Of a stretch of DNA of 64,000 nt, positions 39,019 to 49,631 are shown one piece after another. The DNA is from Lysobacterales bacterium (GTDB lineage Bacteria; Pseudomonadota; Gammaproteobacteria; Xanthomonadales; Rhodanobacteraceae): assembly GCA_021324945.1 (NCBI GenBank), contig JAJPID010000063.1, positions 1 to 64,000 on the forward strand, read 5' to 3'. Positions within the stretch are counted from its first letter, which is position 1. Every line of letters begins with the position of its first letter. The position numbers and the translations under genes were made by a program. Under the pieces are notes generated by a model, which worked only from the letters and a program-made list of their open reading frames with translations, did not search any database and had not been told where the DNA came from.

Positions 39019-41154
39019 TCACCAGATCTTCACTCGCTCATTCGGCGCCAGATACAGCTTCTGCCCCGGCTGCACGTTGTAGGCGTCATACCAGGCATCG
39101 ATGTTGCGCACGGTTTCAGCGCGGAATTGCGCCGGCGCGTGCACGTCCACGGAAAGCTGCTGACGCAGCGCAGCGTCGCGCGTCTTGCTGCGCCAAGCCT
39201 GCCCGAAGGCGAGGAAGAAACGCTGATCCCCGGTAAGTTCATCGAGCGTCGGCGCAGGCTGTCCGTTCAACGAGAGGTGATAGGCGCGGTACGCGGCGGT
39301 CAGGCCGGAGACGTCGGCGATGTTCTCGCCCAGTGTCTGCTTGCCGTTGACGTGCAGCCCCGGCAGCGCTTCGTATTGATCGTATTGTTTGGCGAGCGCG
39401 GCGGTGGCGGCTTCGAAGTGCTTCAAATCCGCCGGCGTCCACCAGTTGACCAGCTTGCCGTGCGCGTCGAAATCAGCGCCGGTATTGTCGAAGCTGTGGC
39501 TGATCTCGTGGCCGATGATCGCGCCGATCGCGCCGTAATTGGCAGCCGGATCGGCCTTCGGATCGAAGAACGGCGGCTCGAGAATCGCGGCGGGGAAATT
39601 CAGCGCGTTCTGGATCGGCAGGTTCACCGCGTTCACCGTCTGCGGCGTCATCCACCACTCGCCGGTGTCTACGGCCAAGCCGATCATGGCCTTCTGGTAT
39701 TCGTATTCGAATTTCACCGCGCGCAGATGGTTGCCCAACGCATCGTCCGGTTTGATTTCTAGCGATGCGTAATCGCGCCAGTGTTCGGGGTAACCCACGC
39801 TGACGCGCAGCGTCTTCAATTTCTCTTTGGCTTTTTGCTTCGTCTCCGGCGACATCCAGTCCAGCTTGTCGATGCCCTGACCGAATGCGGCCAGCAGGTT
39901 CTTCACCAGCGCTTCCACCTCCGCCTTGCTGGAAGCCGGGAAATATTTCTGCACGTAGATCTGCCCGACCGCGTCGCCCAAGTCGGTGTTGGTCGCCGAT
40001 ACCGCGCGCTTCCAGCGCTCGCGCTGTTGCGGCGTGCCGGTGAGCGTCTTGCCGTAGAAATCGAAATGCAGATCATCGAAAGCCTTGGGCAGCAGCGGCG
40101 CGTTTTCATCCAGCGTGTGGAAGGTCAGCAGCGCTTTCCACGCATCCAGTGGTTCGCTCGCCGTCAGCTTCGACAAACCGGTGAAGGCGGAAGGCTGCCA
40201 GACGTCGAACTGTTTGGCGTTGCTCAAACCCGCGGCATCGAAGAAGGCACTCCAATCAAGACCGGGTGCCTTCTTCGAGAAATCCGCCACGCTCCAGAGA
40301 TTGTTGGCCTTGTGCACGTCCTCGCTGTCCACCAGGCTTTCCTGTGCCTGCGCGATCTTCATTTCCAGATCGAATACCTCTTGCGCCTTTCTCTCCGCGT
40401 CGGCAATGCCGGCCTGCTTCAATAACGCGGCGACGTAGGTTTTGTATTTATCGCGGTCGGCCGCCATTTCCTTGTCCTGCGACAGGTAGTAATCGCGGCT
40501 GGGCATGGCCAGCCCTCCTTGCAGCAAATAAGGAATTTGCAAGCTGTCTTCTTCCAGCCCTTTCGTGACGAACAGCCCGAACAGGTGCTCGGTGTGGAAA
40601 TTGGTGGCGTTGATAGGATCGACGTCTGCGCGCATGCCGCTGCCCAGCACGCGCGCCAGATCGGTGCGTGTCTTGATCGCATCGATCGAATCGAGTTCCG
40701 GCTTCAGCGGCGCCAAGCCCGCCTTTTCGATCGCATCGGTATTCATGTATGCCGCGTAGTAGTCGGCAATCTTGCGCGGGTTGCTGCCAGCGGCGGGGTT
40801 GGACGCGCCCGCCGCCTTGATCAAGTCGGCCGTGCGTTGTTCGGCCTTCTGGAATACCTCGAAGAAGGTGCCGGTGCTGGAGCGGTCGGGCGGAATCACC
40901 GCGGTCTTCAGCCAGTCGCCATTGGAATATTGAAAGAAGTCGTCGCCGGGTTTGACGGCATGATCGACGCCCGACAAATCGACGCCGATGTCTGGTGCGG
41001 CGCTGGCCGGCGTAGGTGCGCTGGCCGCCGGAACCGCGGAAGCAACAGGTTTCGGCGTGCTTGGGGAGGCGGGCGCGCTCGATGGATTCGATTGCGAGCA
41101 CGCAGCGCAGGCGAACGCAACGATGGCGGCGAGCATCCAGTTCAAGCGTGGCAT
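39019..41154 (-). CDS. M13-family zinc metallopeptidase (neprilysin/PepO-like lipoprotein)
   Basis: A 711-residue protease. The zinc motif HEISH is at 549-553 (GHEISHSFDNTG) and the third ligand is E610 (ENIADVSGL). An N-terminal hydrophobic segment ends in a cysteine-rich CAACSQS, which suggests a lipoprotein, though the lipobox is not canonical. A Pro/Ala/Ser-rich linker covers about 22-55. The family degrades peptides outside the cytoplasm. The gene is divergent from hrpA. Confidence 0.92.
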   Translation of the reverse strand: MPRLNWMLAAIVAFACAACSQSNPSSAPASPSTPKPVASAVPAASAPTPASAAPDIGVDLSGVDHAVKPGDDFFQYSNGDWLKTAVIPPDRSSTGTFFEVFQKAEQRTADLIKAAGASNPAAGSNPRKIADYYAAYMNTDAIEKAGLAPLKPELDSIDAIKTRTDLARVLGSGMRADVDPINATNFHTEHLFGLFVTKGLEEDSLQIPYLLQGGLAMPSRDYYLSQDKEMAADRDKYKTYVAALLKQAGIADAERKAQEVFDLEMKIAQAQESLVDSEDVHKANNLWSVADFSKKAPGLDWSAFFDAAGLSNAKQFDVWQPSAFTGLSKLTASEPLDAWKALLTFHTLDENAPLLPKAFDDLHFDFYGKTLTGTPQQRERWKRAVSATNTDLGDAVGQIYVQKYFPASSKAEVEALVKNLLAAFGQGIDKLDWMSPETKQKAKEKLKTLRVSVGYPEHWRDYASLEIKPDDALGNHLRAVKFEYEYQKAMIGLAVDTGEWWMTPQTVNAVNLPIQNALNFPAAILEPPFFDPKADPAANYGAIGAIIGHEISHSFDNTGADFDAHGKLVNWWTPADLKHFEAATAALAKQYDQYEALPGLHVNGKQTLGENIADVSGLTAAYRAYHLSLNGQPAPTLDELTGDQRFFLAFGQAWRSKTRDAALRQQLSVDVHAPAQFRAETVRNIDAWYDAYNVQPGQKLYLAPNERVKIW

Positions 41155-41266
41155 GACGGCATCCCCAAGGCGGAAAGGAGAATGATGCACCAGTTCGACC
41201 GCACTTGCAGTTCCAAAGGTCATGGGTGCGAGGCCTCGTTCGGGCCGTGTTTCGTATCATTCCGCG

Positions 41267-44200
41267 ATGAATCGTTCCAACAAGCCGCATACGCCGGAAG
41301 CAATTGCCGCGCGCGCGGCCCCCATTCCAGAGGTCGCGATCGACGAGTCGCTGCCGATCGCGCAGCGCGCGGACGAGATCGTCAAGCTGATTCGCACCCA
41401 TCGAGTGCTGGTGATTGCCGGCGAGACCGGTTCCGGCAAGACTACGCAATTGCCAAAACTGTGCCTTGCCGCAGGCCGCGGCATCAACGGAATGATTGGC
41501 TGCACACAACCGCGGCGTCTGGCCGCGCGCGCGATGGCACGGCGTGTTGCAGCCGAATTGAATAGCGAAGTTGGCGCCAAAGTCGGTTTCCAGGTGCGCT
41601 TTGACGAGCGCGTCGGCGAACACACGCAGATCAAGTTCATGACCGACGGAATTTTGTTGTCGGAACTGGCGCGTGACCGTTCGCTCTCCCTATACGACAC
41701 GATCATCCTGGACGAAGCGCACGAACGCAGTCTCAACATCGACTTCCTGCTGGGTTATCTGAAAACGCTGCTGCGCAAGCGGCATGATTTGAAATTGATC
41801 GTCACCTCCGCGACGCTGGATACCGCGCGCTTCGCCGCGCATTTCGGCAATGCGCCGGTGATCGAGGTGGAAGGACGCGCGTTTCCGGTCGAGGTGCGCT
41901 GGCGCGTGCCGGAACGAGACGAAACGATTTCCGACCAGATCATCGCCGCGCTGGATGACATCACGCACGAAGACCCGCGCGGCGATGTGCTGGTGTTCCT
42001 GCCGGGCGAGCGCGAAATCCGGGACGCGCATCTGGCGCTGAACCGCCGCAACTACCGTCACACTGAGGTGTTGCCGTTGTATGCGCGGCTTTCTGCCACC
42101 GAGCAGGATCGCGTATTCAAACCCGGCCCCGCGCGACGCATCGTGCTGGCGACCAATATCGCCGAGACTTCGCTGACCGTGCCGCGCATCCGCTACGTGA
42201 TCGACAGCGGCACCGCGCGCATCAAGCGTTACTCGCAGCGCAGCCAGATCGAGCGATTGAATATCGAAGCGATCTCGCAGGCGGCGGCCAATCAGCGCGC
42301 CGGCCGCTGCGGGCGTGTGGGACCCGGCGTGTGCGTGCGCTTGTACGACGAAGCCGATTACACCACGCGTCCGCGCTACACCGATCCGGAGATCAAGCGC
42401 TCGTCGCTGGCGAACGTGATCCTGTCGATGCTGTCGCTGGGCTTGGGCGAAGTCGAAAGGTTTCCGTTCCTCGATCCGCCCGAGCCGCGCGCCATCGCAG
42501 ATGGCTGGCGCAAGCTCACCGAAATCGGCGCGATCGATACACAGCGCAGGCTGACGCGCATCGGCCGCGAGCTGGCGCGGATGCCGATCGACGCGCAACT
42601 GGCGCGCATGCTGGTCGAGGCGCAGCGGCTGCATGTTTTCAACGAGGTGTTGCCGATCGTCGCTTTCCTCGGCATCCAGGACCCTCGCGAACGTCCGGCA
42701 GACAAACGCGACGCGGCCGATGCCGCGCACCGTGAATTCGCCGATCCGAAATCCGATTTCATCGGAATTTTGAATCTCTGGAATGCCTATCGCGCCGCGC
42801 ACGAAGAATTGACCCAATCGAAATTGCGCGACTGGTGCGAGAAGCATTGCCTCTCATTCCTGCGCATGCGTGAGTGGCGGGAGTTGCACAGGCAGTTGTT
42901 GTTGATGGATCCGGGGATTGCGGACGAGCAGCGGGGGCGCTCCGCACGAACCGATTCGGCGAGTTCCGGCGTCCAACGAAAGGGCCTCGCAGATGCACTT
43001 CCTCCATTCACCCCCCACTTGTATGAAACCATCCACCTGTCTCTTCTCGCCGGCCTTCCCACCCAGGTCGCGCGCAAGGACGAACGCGGCGATTACCGTG
43101 GCACGCGCGAGCGCAGGTTCCGCCTCTTTCCCGGTTCCGCGCTGAGCAAATCCGCGCCGCAATGGGTGCTGGCGGCGCAGATTCTGGATCTGGGCGGCCG
43201 TGTGTACGCGATGCACTGCGCGCGCATCGAGCCGCGCTGGATCGAGCGGCAAGCCGCGCATCTGGTTCGCAAGACCTGGCGCGAGCCGCACTGGTCGCGT
43301 GCGCGCGGTGCCGTGATCGCGCACGAGCAGGTGACGCTGTTCGGATTGACCTTGATCGAACGCCGTACCGTCATCTTCGCCAAACAGGATCTACCGCTCG
43401 CACATTCAATTTTTTTGCGCGAGGCATTGGCGCGCTGCGAACTGGATGCGCGCGCGGATTTCGTGCGCGCCAATGCGCGCGTGCTGCGGCAGGCGCGCGA
43501 GATCGAGTCGCAGCAGCGCCGCGCGGACTTGCTGAAATCCGACGAAGAGCTCGCGCAGTTCTTCGCCGGAAAATTGCCGCAGGAGACCACAACCGCCGCC
43601 GCGCTGGACGCTTGGTACCGCCACGCCCCGCCCGCGCAGCGTGCGGCCTTGCGCTGGTCGCTGGATGACGTGATGAACGGCGACGCGCGCGGGGACGCTT
43701 CCGCATTTCCGCCGTTGCTTGAATTCGCGGGACAACGTTTGCGGCTGGAGTATCGCTTCACCCCCGGGGAGCCCGCCGATGGCGTGACGCTGCACGTGCC
43801 GCTTGCGTTGTTGAACGCGATTCCCACGGCGCGTTGCGAATGGTTGGTGCCAGGCATGTTGGCGGAAAAAGTCGCGACGCTGATTCGCGGCCTGCCGAAG
43901 AACCTGCGGCGCAATTACGTGCCGGCACCGGATTTCGCGCGCGCTTTTGTCGAGGCGGAAGAGCCGCGCGACGAACCGCTCGCGCAGGCACTCGCATCGT
44001 TTCTCACCCGCGCCACCGGCGTGGCTGTCGCCGCCTCCGATTTCGCCGCGATCGAGTTGCCGCCGTATTTGGAGATGCGTTTCGTGTTGCACGACGAGCG
44101 CGGCAAGGCGCTGGCCGAAGACCGCGATCTGCGAGCCTTGCGCGAACATTGGCGGCAGCACGCGCGCGAGGCCTTCGCGCAGAGGACCGACGTCGAACTG

Positions 44201-45046
44201 GCGCGCGAAGACGTGCAGGAATGGGATTTCGACAACATCCCGCGCAGCGTGCGCTCGCAGGGAGGGCTGACCGCTTATCCCGCGTTGGTCGATCTGGGCA
44301 CGGCGGTGGCGCTGCGCGTGTTCGAGCACGCGGATGATGCGGATGCCGCGCACCCGCGTGGAGTCGAGCGGTTATTGCGGCTGTCGCTGGCGCAAGAATT
44401 CAAGCGCGCGCGCCGACAGTTGCCGATCCACAGCACGGTCGCGTTGCAATATGCGCCGCTGGACAGCATCGATGCGTTGCGTGCCGATCTCGTCGAAGGG
44501 GGCTTTGCCGACCTGCGCGCACACAGCGATCTGGACGTGCGTGATCGTGACGCGTTTGAACATTTGCGCGAGAGACTCGCACGCGAATTGTTTGCCGCAG
44601 CGGTGGAACGGCTGAAACTTGCAGAACCGATCATCGCCGCGCAGGCGGAGCTGCGCCCCGTGTTGGAGCCGCCGCTGATCGGGTTCGCGCGCGCGAGTTA
44701 CGACGACCTGCATGAGCAATTGGAGTTTCTGTTGCAGCCGCATTTCCTGTGCGAACTGCCGCGCGAACGGCTGCAACACCTGCCGCGCTACCTGCGCGCG
44801 ATGAGATTGCGCGCGGAGAAACTGCGCGGCGATCCGGCACGCGACCAAGCACGCATGTTGCAGGTGCTGCCCTACTGGCGCGAGTGGCTGAACGCCCGCG
44901 TGGAAGGCGCATCAGGCGAGCAGCTGGATCGTCTGCGCTGGCTGATCGAGGAATGGCGCGTCTCGCTGTTTGCGCAGGAGCTTGGCACGGCGGAAGCGGT
45001 GTCGCCGAAGCGGCTGGCTGGGGCGTTGAAGGCCGTTGTGGGTTGA
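41267..45046 (+). CDS. hrpA: ATP-dependent RNA helicase HrpA
   Basis: A 1259-residue DEAH-box helicase. Walker A is GETGSGKTTQ with K58, followed by DEAHERS and the RNA-helicase motif QRAGRCGRVGPG. The helicase-associated and OB-like regions follow, then the long HrpA C-terminus. HrpA resolves stalled ribosomes in E. coli. A stretch of about 28 residues (near 550-580, QRGRSARTDSASSG) appears extra relative to the family. The C-terminal AVVG and the stop are encoded by the arm of a heptad palindrome. Confidence 0.94.
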   Translation: MNRSNKPHTPEAIAARAAPIPEVAIDESLPIAQRADEIVKLIRTHRVLVIAGETGSGKTTQLPKLCLAAGRGINGMIGCTQPRRLAARAMARRVAAELNSEVGAKVGFQVRFDERVGEHTQIKFMTDGILLSELARDRSLSLYDTIILDEAHERSLNIDFLLGYLKTLLRKRHDLKLIVTSATLDTARFAAHFGNAPVIEVEGRAFPVEVRWRVPERDETISDQIIAALDDITHEDPRGDVLVFLPGEREIRDAHLALNRRNYRHTEVLPLYARLSATEQDRVFKPGPARRIVLATNIAETSLTVPRIRYVIDSGTARIKRYSQRSQIERLNIEAISQAAANQRAGRCGRVGPGVCVRLYDEADYTTRPRYTDPEIKRSSLANVILSMLSLGLGEVERFPFLDPPEPRAIADGWRKLTEIGAIDTQRRLTRIGRELARMPIDAQLARMLVEAQRLHVFNEVLPIVAFLGIQDPRERPADKRDAADAAHREFADPKSDFIGILNLWNAYRAAHEELTQSKLRDWCEKHCLSFLRMREWRELHRQLLLMDPGIADEQRGRSARTDSASSGVQRKGLADALPPFTPHLYETIHLSLLAGLPTQVARKDERGDYRGTRERRFRLFPGSALSKSAPQWVLAAQILDLGGRVYAMHCARIEPRWIERQAAHLVRKTWREPHWSRARGAVIAHEQVTLFGLTLIERRTVIFAKQDLPLAHSIFLREALARCELDARADFVRANARVLRQAREIESQQRRADLLKSDEELAQFFAGKLPQETTTAAALDAWYRHAPPAQRAALRWSLDDVMNGDARGDASAFPPLLEFAGQRLRLEYRFTPGEPADGVTLHVPLALLNAIPTARCEWLVPGMLAEKVATLIRGLPKNLRRNYVPAPDFARAFVEAEEPRDEPLAQALASFLTRATGVAVAASDFAAIELPPYLEMRFVLHDERGKALAEDRDLRALREHWRQHAREAFAQRTDVELAREDVQEWDFDNIPRSVRSQGGLTAYPALVDLGTAVALRVFEHADDADAAHPRGVERLLRLSLAQEFKRARRQLPIHSTVALQYAPLDSIDALRADLVEGGFADLRAHSDLDVRDRDAFEHLRERLARELFAAAVERLKLAEPIIAAQAELRPVLEPPLIGFARASYDDLHEQLEFLLQPHFLCELPRERLQHLPRYLRAMRLRAEKLRGDPARDQARMLQVLPYWREWLNARVEGASGEQLDRLRWLIEEWRVSLFAQELGTAEAVSPKRLAGALKAVVG

Positions 45047-45103
45047 GGGTGATGGGTTGGCGGTTATGGGTCAAAAGGCTCGCAACCCACGACCCGCAAC
45101 CGT
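45037..45103. repeat. heptad-periodic palindromic element, copy 5
   Basis: Between the convergent hrpA and a secreted-protein gene. The left arm (45037-45071) reads GTGGGTT, GAGGGTG, ATGGGTT, GGCGGTT, ATGGGTC and overlaps the hrpA stop. The right arm (about 45080-45103) is its imperfect complement. It is well placed as a bidirectional terminator. Confidence 0.6.
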
Positions 45104-45104
45104 T

Positions 45105-45566
45105 CTATTTCACCCGCTCGACCCGCACGCTGTCGTTGCAGCCTTGCACGTACATCAGCCAACTGCCAAGGATCATCGGCTTGATGGTGACTTTCGGGTT
45201 GGTGATCGTAGGACAGGAATAGGCGCCCGATTCGGCCTGCCTCCACACCTGACCGTTGTTCAAGGTGAACTGCGTGCTGCCGCTCCAGCCGGAGAAGGTG
45301 CCGACGAGGTGCGTCTCGAATTCCTTGCGCTCGTTGTCGGCATAGAACACCGGCTTGCCGCTGGAATTGACCAGGCGCGTCTGCTGGTGCGCCTGCAGCC
45401 AGCCATCCAGATACCTGAGCTCGTCGGGCGTGAGCTTGTCCAAGCCCGCCGCTTTGAAGTCCGCCGCGGACATGCGCTCTTCCAGTGACGAGAACTGCTG
45501 CGCGAACGCCGGCAGCGCCGACAGCAGCAGGCAGAGGACGGTCGGCACAACGATTCGGATACGCAT
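45105..45566 (-). CDS. exported protein of unknown function
   Basis: A 153-residue protein with a signal peptide (MRIRIVVPTVLCLLLSALPA, cleavage after AFA). The mature part has a helical start (FSSLEERMSAADFKAAGLDK and onward) and a C-terminal half rich in beta strands with two cysteines (YSCPTIT, VQGCNDS) that may form a disulfide. I do not recognise a named family. It is convergent with hrpA and divergent from relA. Confidence 0.8.
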   Translation of the reverse strand: MRIRIVVPTVLCLLLSALPAFAQQFSSLEERMSAADFKAAGLDKLTPDELRYLDGWLQAHQQTRLVNSSGKPVFYADNERKEFETHLVGTFSGWSGSTQFTLNNGQVWRQAESGAYSCPTITNPKVTIKPMILGSWLMYVQGCNDSVRVERVK

Positions 45567-45685
45567 GGGGAGCGATCATACCAGCGGGATGCGCGGCTTT
45601 CACGCAACTCGAGTGCCGCGTCGCGAGGGGTACACTGGCTGCCTTTCAGCAGTCTTTCTGCGGCCTTTCATGGAGTGCGCAAAAA

Positions 45686-47761
45686 GTGATCGATGCAGGC
45701 GCAATCGCTCTCGCCGCGCCAAACCTGGCGCACGAGTTACCCGAAGCCGATCGCGCGTCCGCGGCCGCAGTCTGTTCGCTGCTGGAGAGTCTCGGTTGCG
45801 ATGAGGACGCGCGCGCGGCCGCGTGGTGGTATGCCATCGCGCGCGCGCGTCCACAGGTGTGGGCGGAGCATTCGTCAGGCGTTTCCGAAGACGTGCGGCG
45901 GTTGGTCGAGGGCCAGATGCAGGCTGAAACGGTGTGGACGCTCCACTCCCAAGGCGCACAGCGCAGCGCTGAAGGTCTGCGCCGTCTGCTGCTGGCAATC
46001 ATCCGCGACCTGCGCGTGGTCTATCTGCTGCTGGCGCGCCAGCTTACGCTGCTGCGCGCCGCGTCGCAGATGGATGAGGGCGAACGCCGCGCGCTGGCCG
46101 AACTCACCGCCGACATCCACGCGCCGCTCGCCAACCGCCTCGGCATCTGGCAACTGAAGTGGGAACTGGAAGACCTCGCCTTCCGCTACCTACAACCGGA
46201 GACCTACAAACGCATCGCGGCGCTGCTGGACGAGCGACGCGCGACGCGCGAGGCCTACATCGCGCAATGCATGACGGCATTGCGCGAGGCCCTGCAACGC
46301 GAAGGCATCGATGCGGATGTCGCCGGCCGGCCGAAACACATCTATTCGATCTGGCGCAAGATGCAGCGCAAGGGCGTGGAGTTCGGCGAGCTCTACGATA
46401 TCCGCGCACTACGCGTGCTTGTCGGCAGCGTGGCCGAATGCTACGCCGCGCTCGGCGTGACGCACGCGCTGTGGCCCAACGTGCCGCACGAATTCGACGA
46501 CTACATCGCGCGGCCCAAGGGCAACGACTACCGTTCGCTGCACACGGCGGTGATCGGCCCGGAGGGCAAGACGCTGGAAGTGCAGATCCGCACGCGCGAG
46601 ATGCACCGGGCCGCGGAACTGGGCGTGGCCGCGCACTGGCGTTACAAGGAAGGCGGCGGTCCGGACACGGCGTATCAGCAACGCGTCGCCTGGATGCGCC
46701 GTCTGCTGGAAACGCGCGACGAAGACAGTGACGACGGCACCGGCCTGCTTGCGGGGTTTCGTTCTGAACTGACCGAGGATCGCGTCTATCTGCTGACGCC
46801 CAAGGGCGAGGTGTTCGATCTGGTCGCGGGCGCGACGGTGCTGGATTTCGCCTATCACGTGCACACGATGGTCGGCCACCGCTGCCGCGGCGCCAAGGTC
46901 AACGGCCGCATCGTGCCGTTGACGCACCAACCCGTGAGCGGCGACCGCGTGGAAATCCTCACCGGCAAGCAGCCCGAACCGCGCCGCGACTGGCTGATTC
47001 CGCAGCAGGGCTTCCTGCGCACGGCCAGCGCGCGCGGCAAGGTACGCGCCTGGTTCCGCCGCGTGGATGCGGAGGCCAATCTCGCCGCGGGCCGGCAGAT
47101 TCTCGAGCGCGAACTGAAACGCCTGGCTTTGCACGAACGCAATGCCGAACGCGTGCATTCGAAACTCGGCTACAAATCGCAGGACGAATTGCTGACCGCA
47201 CTGGCGCTGGGCGAACTTGGCGGCGCGCAATTGGCGCGCGCGCTGGGCGAAACCGAAGTGCCGGTACAGTCCTCGCCGCGGCCACAGCGCGTGGAAACTC
47301 GCAAGCCGGGCGCATTGACCATCGAGGGCGTCGGCAATCTGCTCACCGTGCTGGCGCGCTGCTGTCAGCCGTTGCCGGGCGATGCGGTGGCGGGCTTCAT
47401 CACGCGCGGGCGCGGCGTCACTGTGCATCGTGTCGATTGCGCTTCGCTCGCACGCCTCCGCGCGCGCGCGCCCGAGCGCGTAATCGAAGTGCACTGGGGC
47501 GAAACCGGCGAGCGCGCCTACGAGGTGGAGATTTCCGTCAGCGGTTACGACCGCAAGCATCTGCACCGCGACGTCACCTCGGCGATCGCCAACGCCGGCG
47601 CGCAGATTGTTTCGTCGAGCAGCCGCGCCGATCCGCTGCGCGGCGAGATGCGCATGCGTTTCGCGTTGCGTATGCGCGATTTCGGCGAGCTGTCCGCGCT
47701 GCTGGCGAAACTGTCCGGGCTGCCGAACGTGATCGACGCACATCGGCTTGCCGCACGCTGA
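45686..47761 (+). CDS. relA: GTP pyrophosphokinase RelA, (p)ppGpp synthetase
   Basis: A 691-residue protein of the RelA/SpoT family. The N-terminal HD region lacks the HDxxED hydrolase signature and so looks inactive, as in RelA. The synthetase domain has YDIRALRVLV and DDYIARPKGNDYRSLHTAV. A TGS domain (VYLLTPKGEVFDL) and a C-terminal ACT domain follow. RelA makes (p)ppGpp on ribosomes stalled by uncharged tRNA. GTG 45686 was chosen since no ATG lies near the conserved start, and GGAG lies 10 bases upstream. Confidence 0.93.
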   Translation: MIDAGAIALAAPNLAHELPEADRASAAAVCSLLESLGCDEDARAAAWWYAIARARPQVWAEHSSGVSEDVRRLVEGQMQAETVWTLHSQGAQRSAEGLRRLLLAIIRDLRVVYLLLARQLTLLRAASQMDEGERRALAELTADIHAPLANRLGIWQLKWELEDLAFRYLQPETYKRIAALLDERRATREAYIAQCMTALREALQREGIDADVAGRPKHIYSIWRKMQRKGVEFGELYDIRALRVLVGSVAECYAALGVTHALWPNVPHEFDDYIARPKGNDYRSLHTAVIGPEGKTLEVQIRTREMHRAAELGVAAHWRYKEGGGPDTAYQQRVAWMRRLLETRDEDSDDGTGLLAGFRSELTEDRVYLLTPKGEVFDLVAGATVLDFAYHVHTMVGHRCRGAKVNGRIVPLTHQPVSGDRVEILTGKQPEPRRDWLIPQQGFLRTASARGKVRAWFRRVDAEANLAAGRQILERELKRLALHERNAERVHSKLGYKSQDELLTALALGELGGAQLARALGETEVPVQSSPRPQRVETRKPGALTIEGVGNLLTVLARCCQPLPGDAVAGFITRGRGVTVHRVDCASLARLRARAPERVIEVHWGETGERAYEVEISVSGYDRKHLHRDVTSAIANAGAQIVSSSSRADPLRGEMRMRFALRMRDFGELSALLAKLSGLPNVIDAHRLAAR

Positions 47762-47837
47762 ACGTACGCAGTGTGTGCGGCGAGGCTGTGCGCCGCGGTG
47801 CTAAGCTTGTCGCGGCTTCCCATGTCGCAGAAATTCC

Positions 47838-49514
47838 ATGTCCGGACGCCGCGAATCTCCCATCGATCCGCGCTCGCGCACCGAACCGGTGCTGGGCGAT
47901 CTGGATCGCCTCAACGAATCGCCGCGCATCGACGACGAATTGCCGCCGTTCACGCTGGAACCGCGACGGCGCGGTGCGCAACTGGACGAACCTCCGCCGC
48001 ACCGTTCGGCGTGGCCGTGGGTGGCGATCGTGCTGGCGTTGATCATGCTGGGCGGCGGCGCTTGGGTGTGGACGCACCAGAACGCCTTGCGCGAAGACCT
48101 GCCGCGCACGCAATTGAACGCGGTGCTGGCGCGCGCGGACGCGGCGCTCGCAGCGGGCAAATTGTCCGGCTCGCCCGACAGCGCGCGCGATCAATACGAG
48201 GCCGCGTTGGCGCTTGATCCCGACAGCGAACACGCGATCGCGGGCTTGCGCAACGTCGGCAACGCGGAACTGAAACGCGCCCAGGACGACATTCGCGCCA
48301 ACAAGCTCGACGACGCGCGCGCCGCTCTGGAAGAAGCGCGCGGCCTGCTTGGCGGCGGCGCCGAGGTCGCGCAGACCGAAAGCGAGTTGAACAAGGCCGC
48401 GAACAGGGGCAGTAGCGCCGATGATCTGATCGACCGCGCCAACGCGGCGCTGGCCGCCGGCAATCTCGATGGCAAGGACGGTGCGGCGGAGCTGTTCCAT
48501 CGCGTGCTGGTTTCCGACCCCGACGACGCGGTCGCACGGCACGGCATGGATCAGGTCGGCGCGGCGCTTGGCGTGCGCGTGCAGGATCAATTGAAGCAGG
48601 GTGATCGCGTCGACGCGCAGCGCACGCTCGACAAGCTCGCATCGTTGCTGCCCACTTACGCGGGTCTGCCCGACTTGCGTGCGGCGGTGGCGCAGGCCGA
48701 TCAGGACGCCAAGGCGCAACTCGAGCGACATCTGACGCAAGGCGAGGCCGATCTGCACGCGGGCAAATTCACTGGTGCGGGCGACGACAACGCGCTGGCG
48801 CAATTCCAGGCGGTGCTGGCGCAGGATCCCGACAACACGCAGGCGCTTGCGGGCCTGGGCCAGGTCGCCGAAGCACTGGTCGTGCAGGCCAACGCCGCGC
48901 TGGATGCGCAGCATCCGGACGATGCGGCCAAATTGCTGGATGTCGCCGTCAAGCTCGCGCCGAAATCGGCCGATCTCGCCGCCGCGCGTTCGCGCCTGCG
49001 TGCGTTTGCTTCCGCACCGCCGGCGAACGCTGACGATACGCCGAGCACGCCGATGGCGCCCGCCCTGACGCCCGCGCAGTCGGCGAAAGTCGCGCGGTTG
49101 GTGCAGCAGGGTGACGTCGCGGCGCATCGCGGCGAGCTGATGCTGCCGCCGGGCGACAGCGCCTACGATCTGTATCGCGCCGCACTCGCCATCGACGGCA
49201 ACAACGCCGCCGCGCAATCGGGTTTGCAGGCGTTGCCGCAGATCGCACGCAACCTGTTCGCACGCACGCTGCAGAATGGCCGACTCGATCGCGCTGGCGA
49301 TCTGCTGGCGACGCTGCAACATCTCAGTCCAGGCGATGCAGCGCTGCCGGCGATGCAGCGCAACCTCGGTGGCGCGTGGCTGGATCGCGCGCGTCGGCTG
49401 GCGGATCAGGGACGCTACGACGATGCGCGCCGCGCGCTGGATGAAGCGCGTCGGCTGATGCCGGAGGACCCGCGCATTCCCGAGGTCGACAACCGCATCG
49501 GTTATGGGAATTAG
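47838..49514 (+). CDS. single-pass membrane TPR-like protein
   Basis: A 558-residue protein. A hydrophilic cytoplasmic part of about 58 residues is followed by one membrane helix (59-79) and a long Ala/Asp-rich helical part that should be periplasmic. The latter contains repeated units such as ADAALAAGKL, ANAALAAGNL and ANAALDAQHP, each followed by an LALDPDSEHA-type segment, which is TPR-like. I do not recognise a named gene. It is 76 bp downstream of relA on the same strand. Confidence 0.82.
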   Translation: MSGRRESPIDPRSRTEPVLGDLDRLNESPRIDDELPPFTLEPRRRGAQLDEPPPHRSAWPWVAIVLALIMLGGGAWVWTHQNALREDLPRTQLNAVLARADAALAAGKLSGSPDSARDQYEAALALDPDSEHAIAGLRNVGNAELKRAQDDIRANKLDDARAALEEARGLLGGGAEVAQTESELNKAANRGSSADDLIDRANAALAAGNLDGKDGAAELFHRVLVSDPDDAVARHGMDQVGAALGVRVQDQLKQGDRVDAQRTLDKLASLLPTYAGLPDLRAAVAQADQDAKAQLERHLTQGEADLHAGKFTGAGDDNALAQFQAVLAQDPDNTQALAGLGQVAEALVVQANAALDAQHPDDAAKLLDVAVKLAPKSADLAAARSRLRAFASAPPANADDTPSTPMAPALTPAQSAKVARLVQQGDVAAHRGELMLPPGDSAYDLYRAALAIDGNNAAAQSGLQALPQIARNLFARTLQNGRLDRAGDLLATLQHLSPGDAALPAMQRNLGGAWLDRARRLADQGRYDDARRALDEARRLMPEDPRIPEVDNRIGYGN

Positions 49515-49631
49515 GTCGCAGGTTGTGGGCTGTGTGTTCGGCGCTGTGGACTGAAGGATTGCATGCGGCGATTCTTCAACTGCGACAAGCGCAATCCATA
49601 ACTTATAACCAGTACCCGCAATCTGGAACCC
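49511..49631. repeat. heptad-periodic palindromic element, copy 6
   Basis: The left arm (49511-49551) reads AGGTCGC, AGGTTGT, GGGCTGT, GTGTTCG, GCGCTGT and overlaps the TPR-gene stop. The right arm (about 49588-49631), read on the minus strand, gives GGGTTCC, AGATTGC, GGGTACT, GGTTATA and ends at the epimerase start. It is the most degenerate copy. Confidence 0.45.
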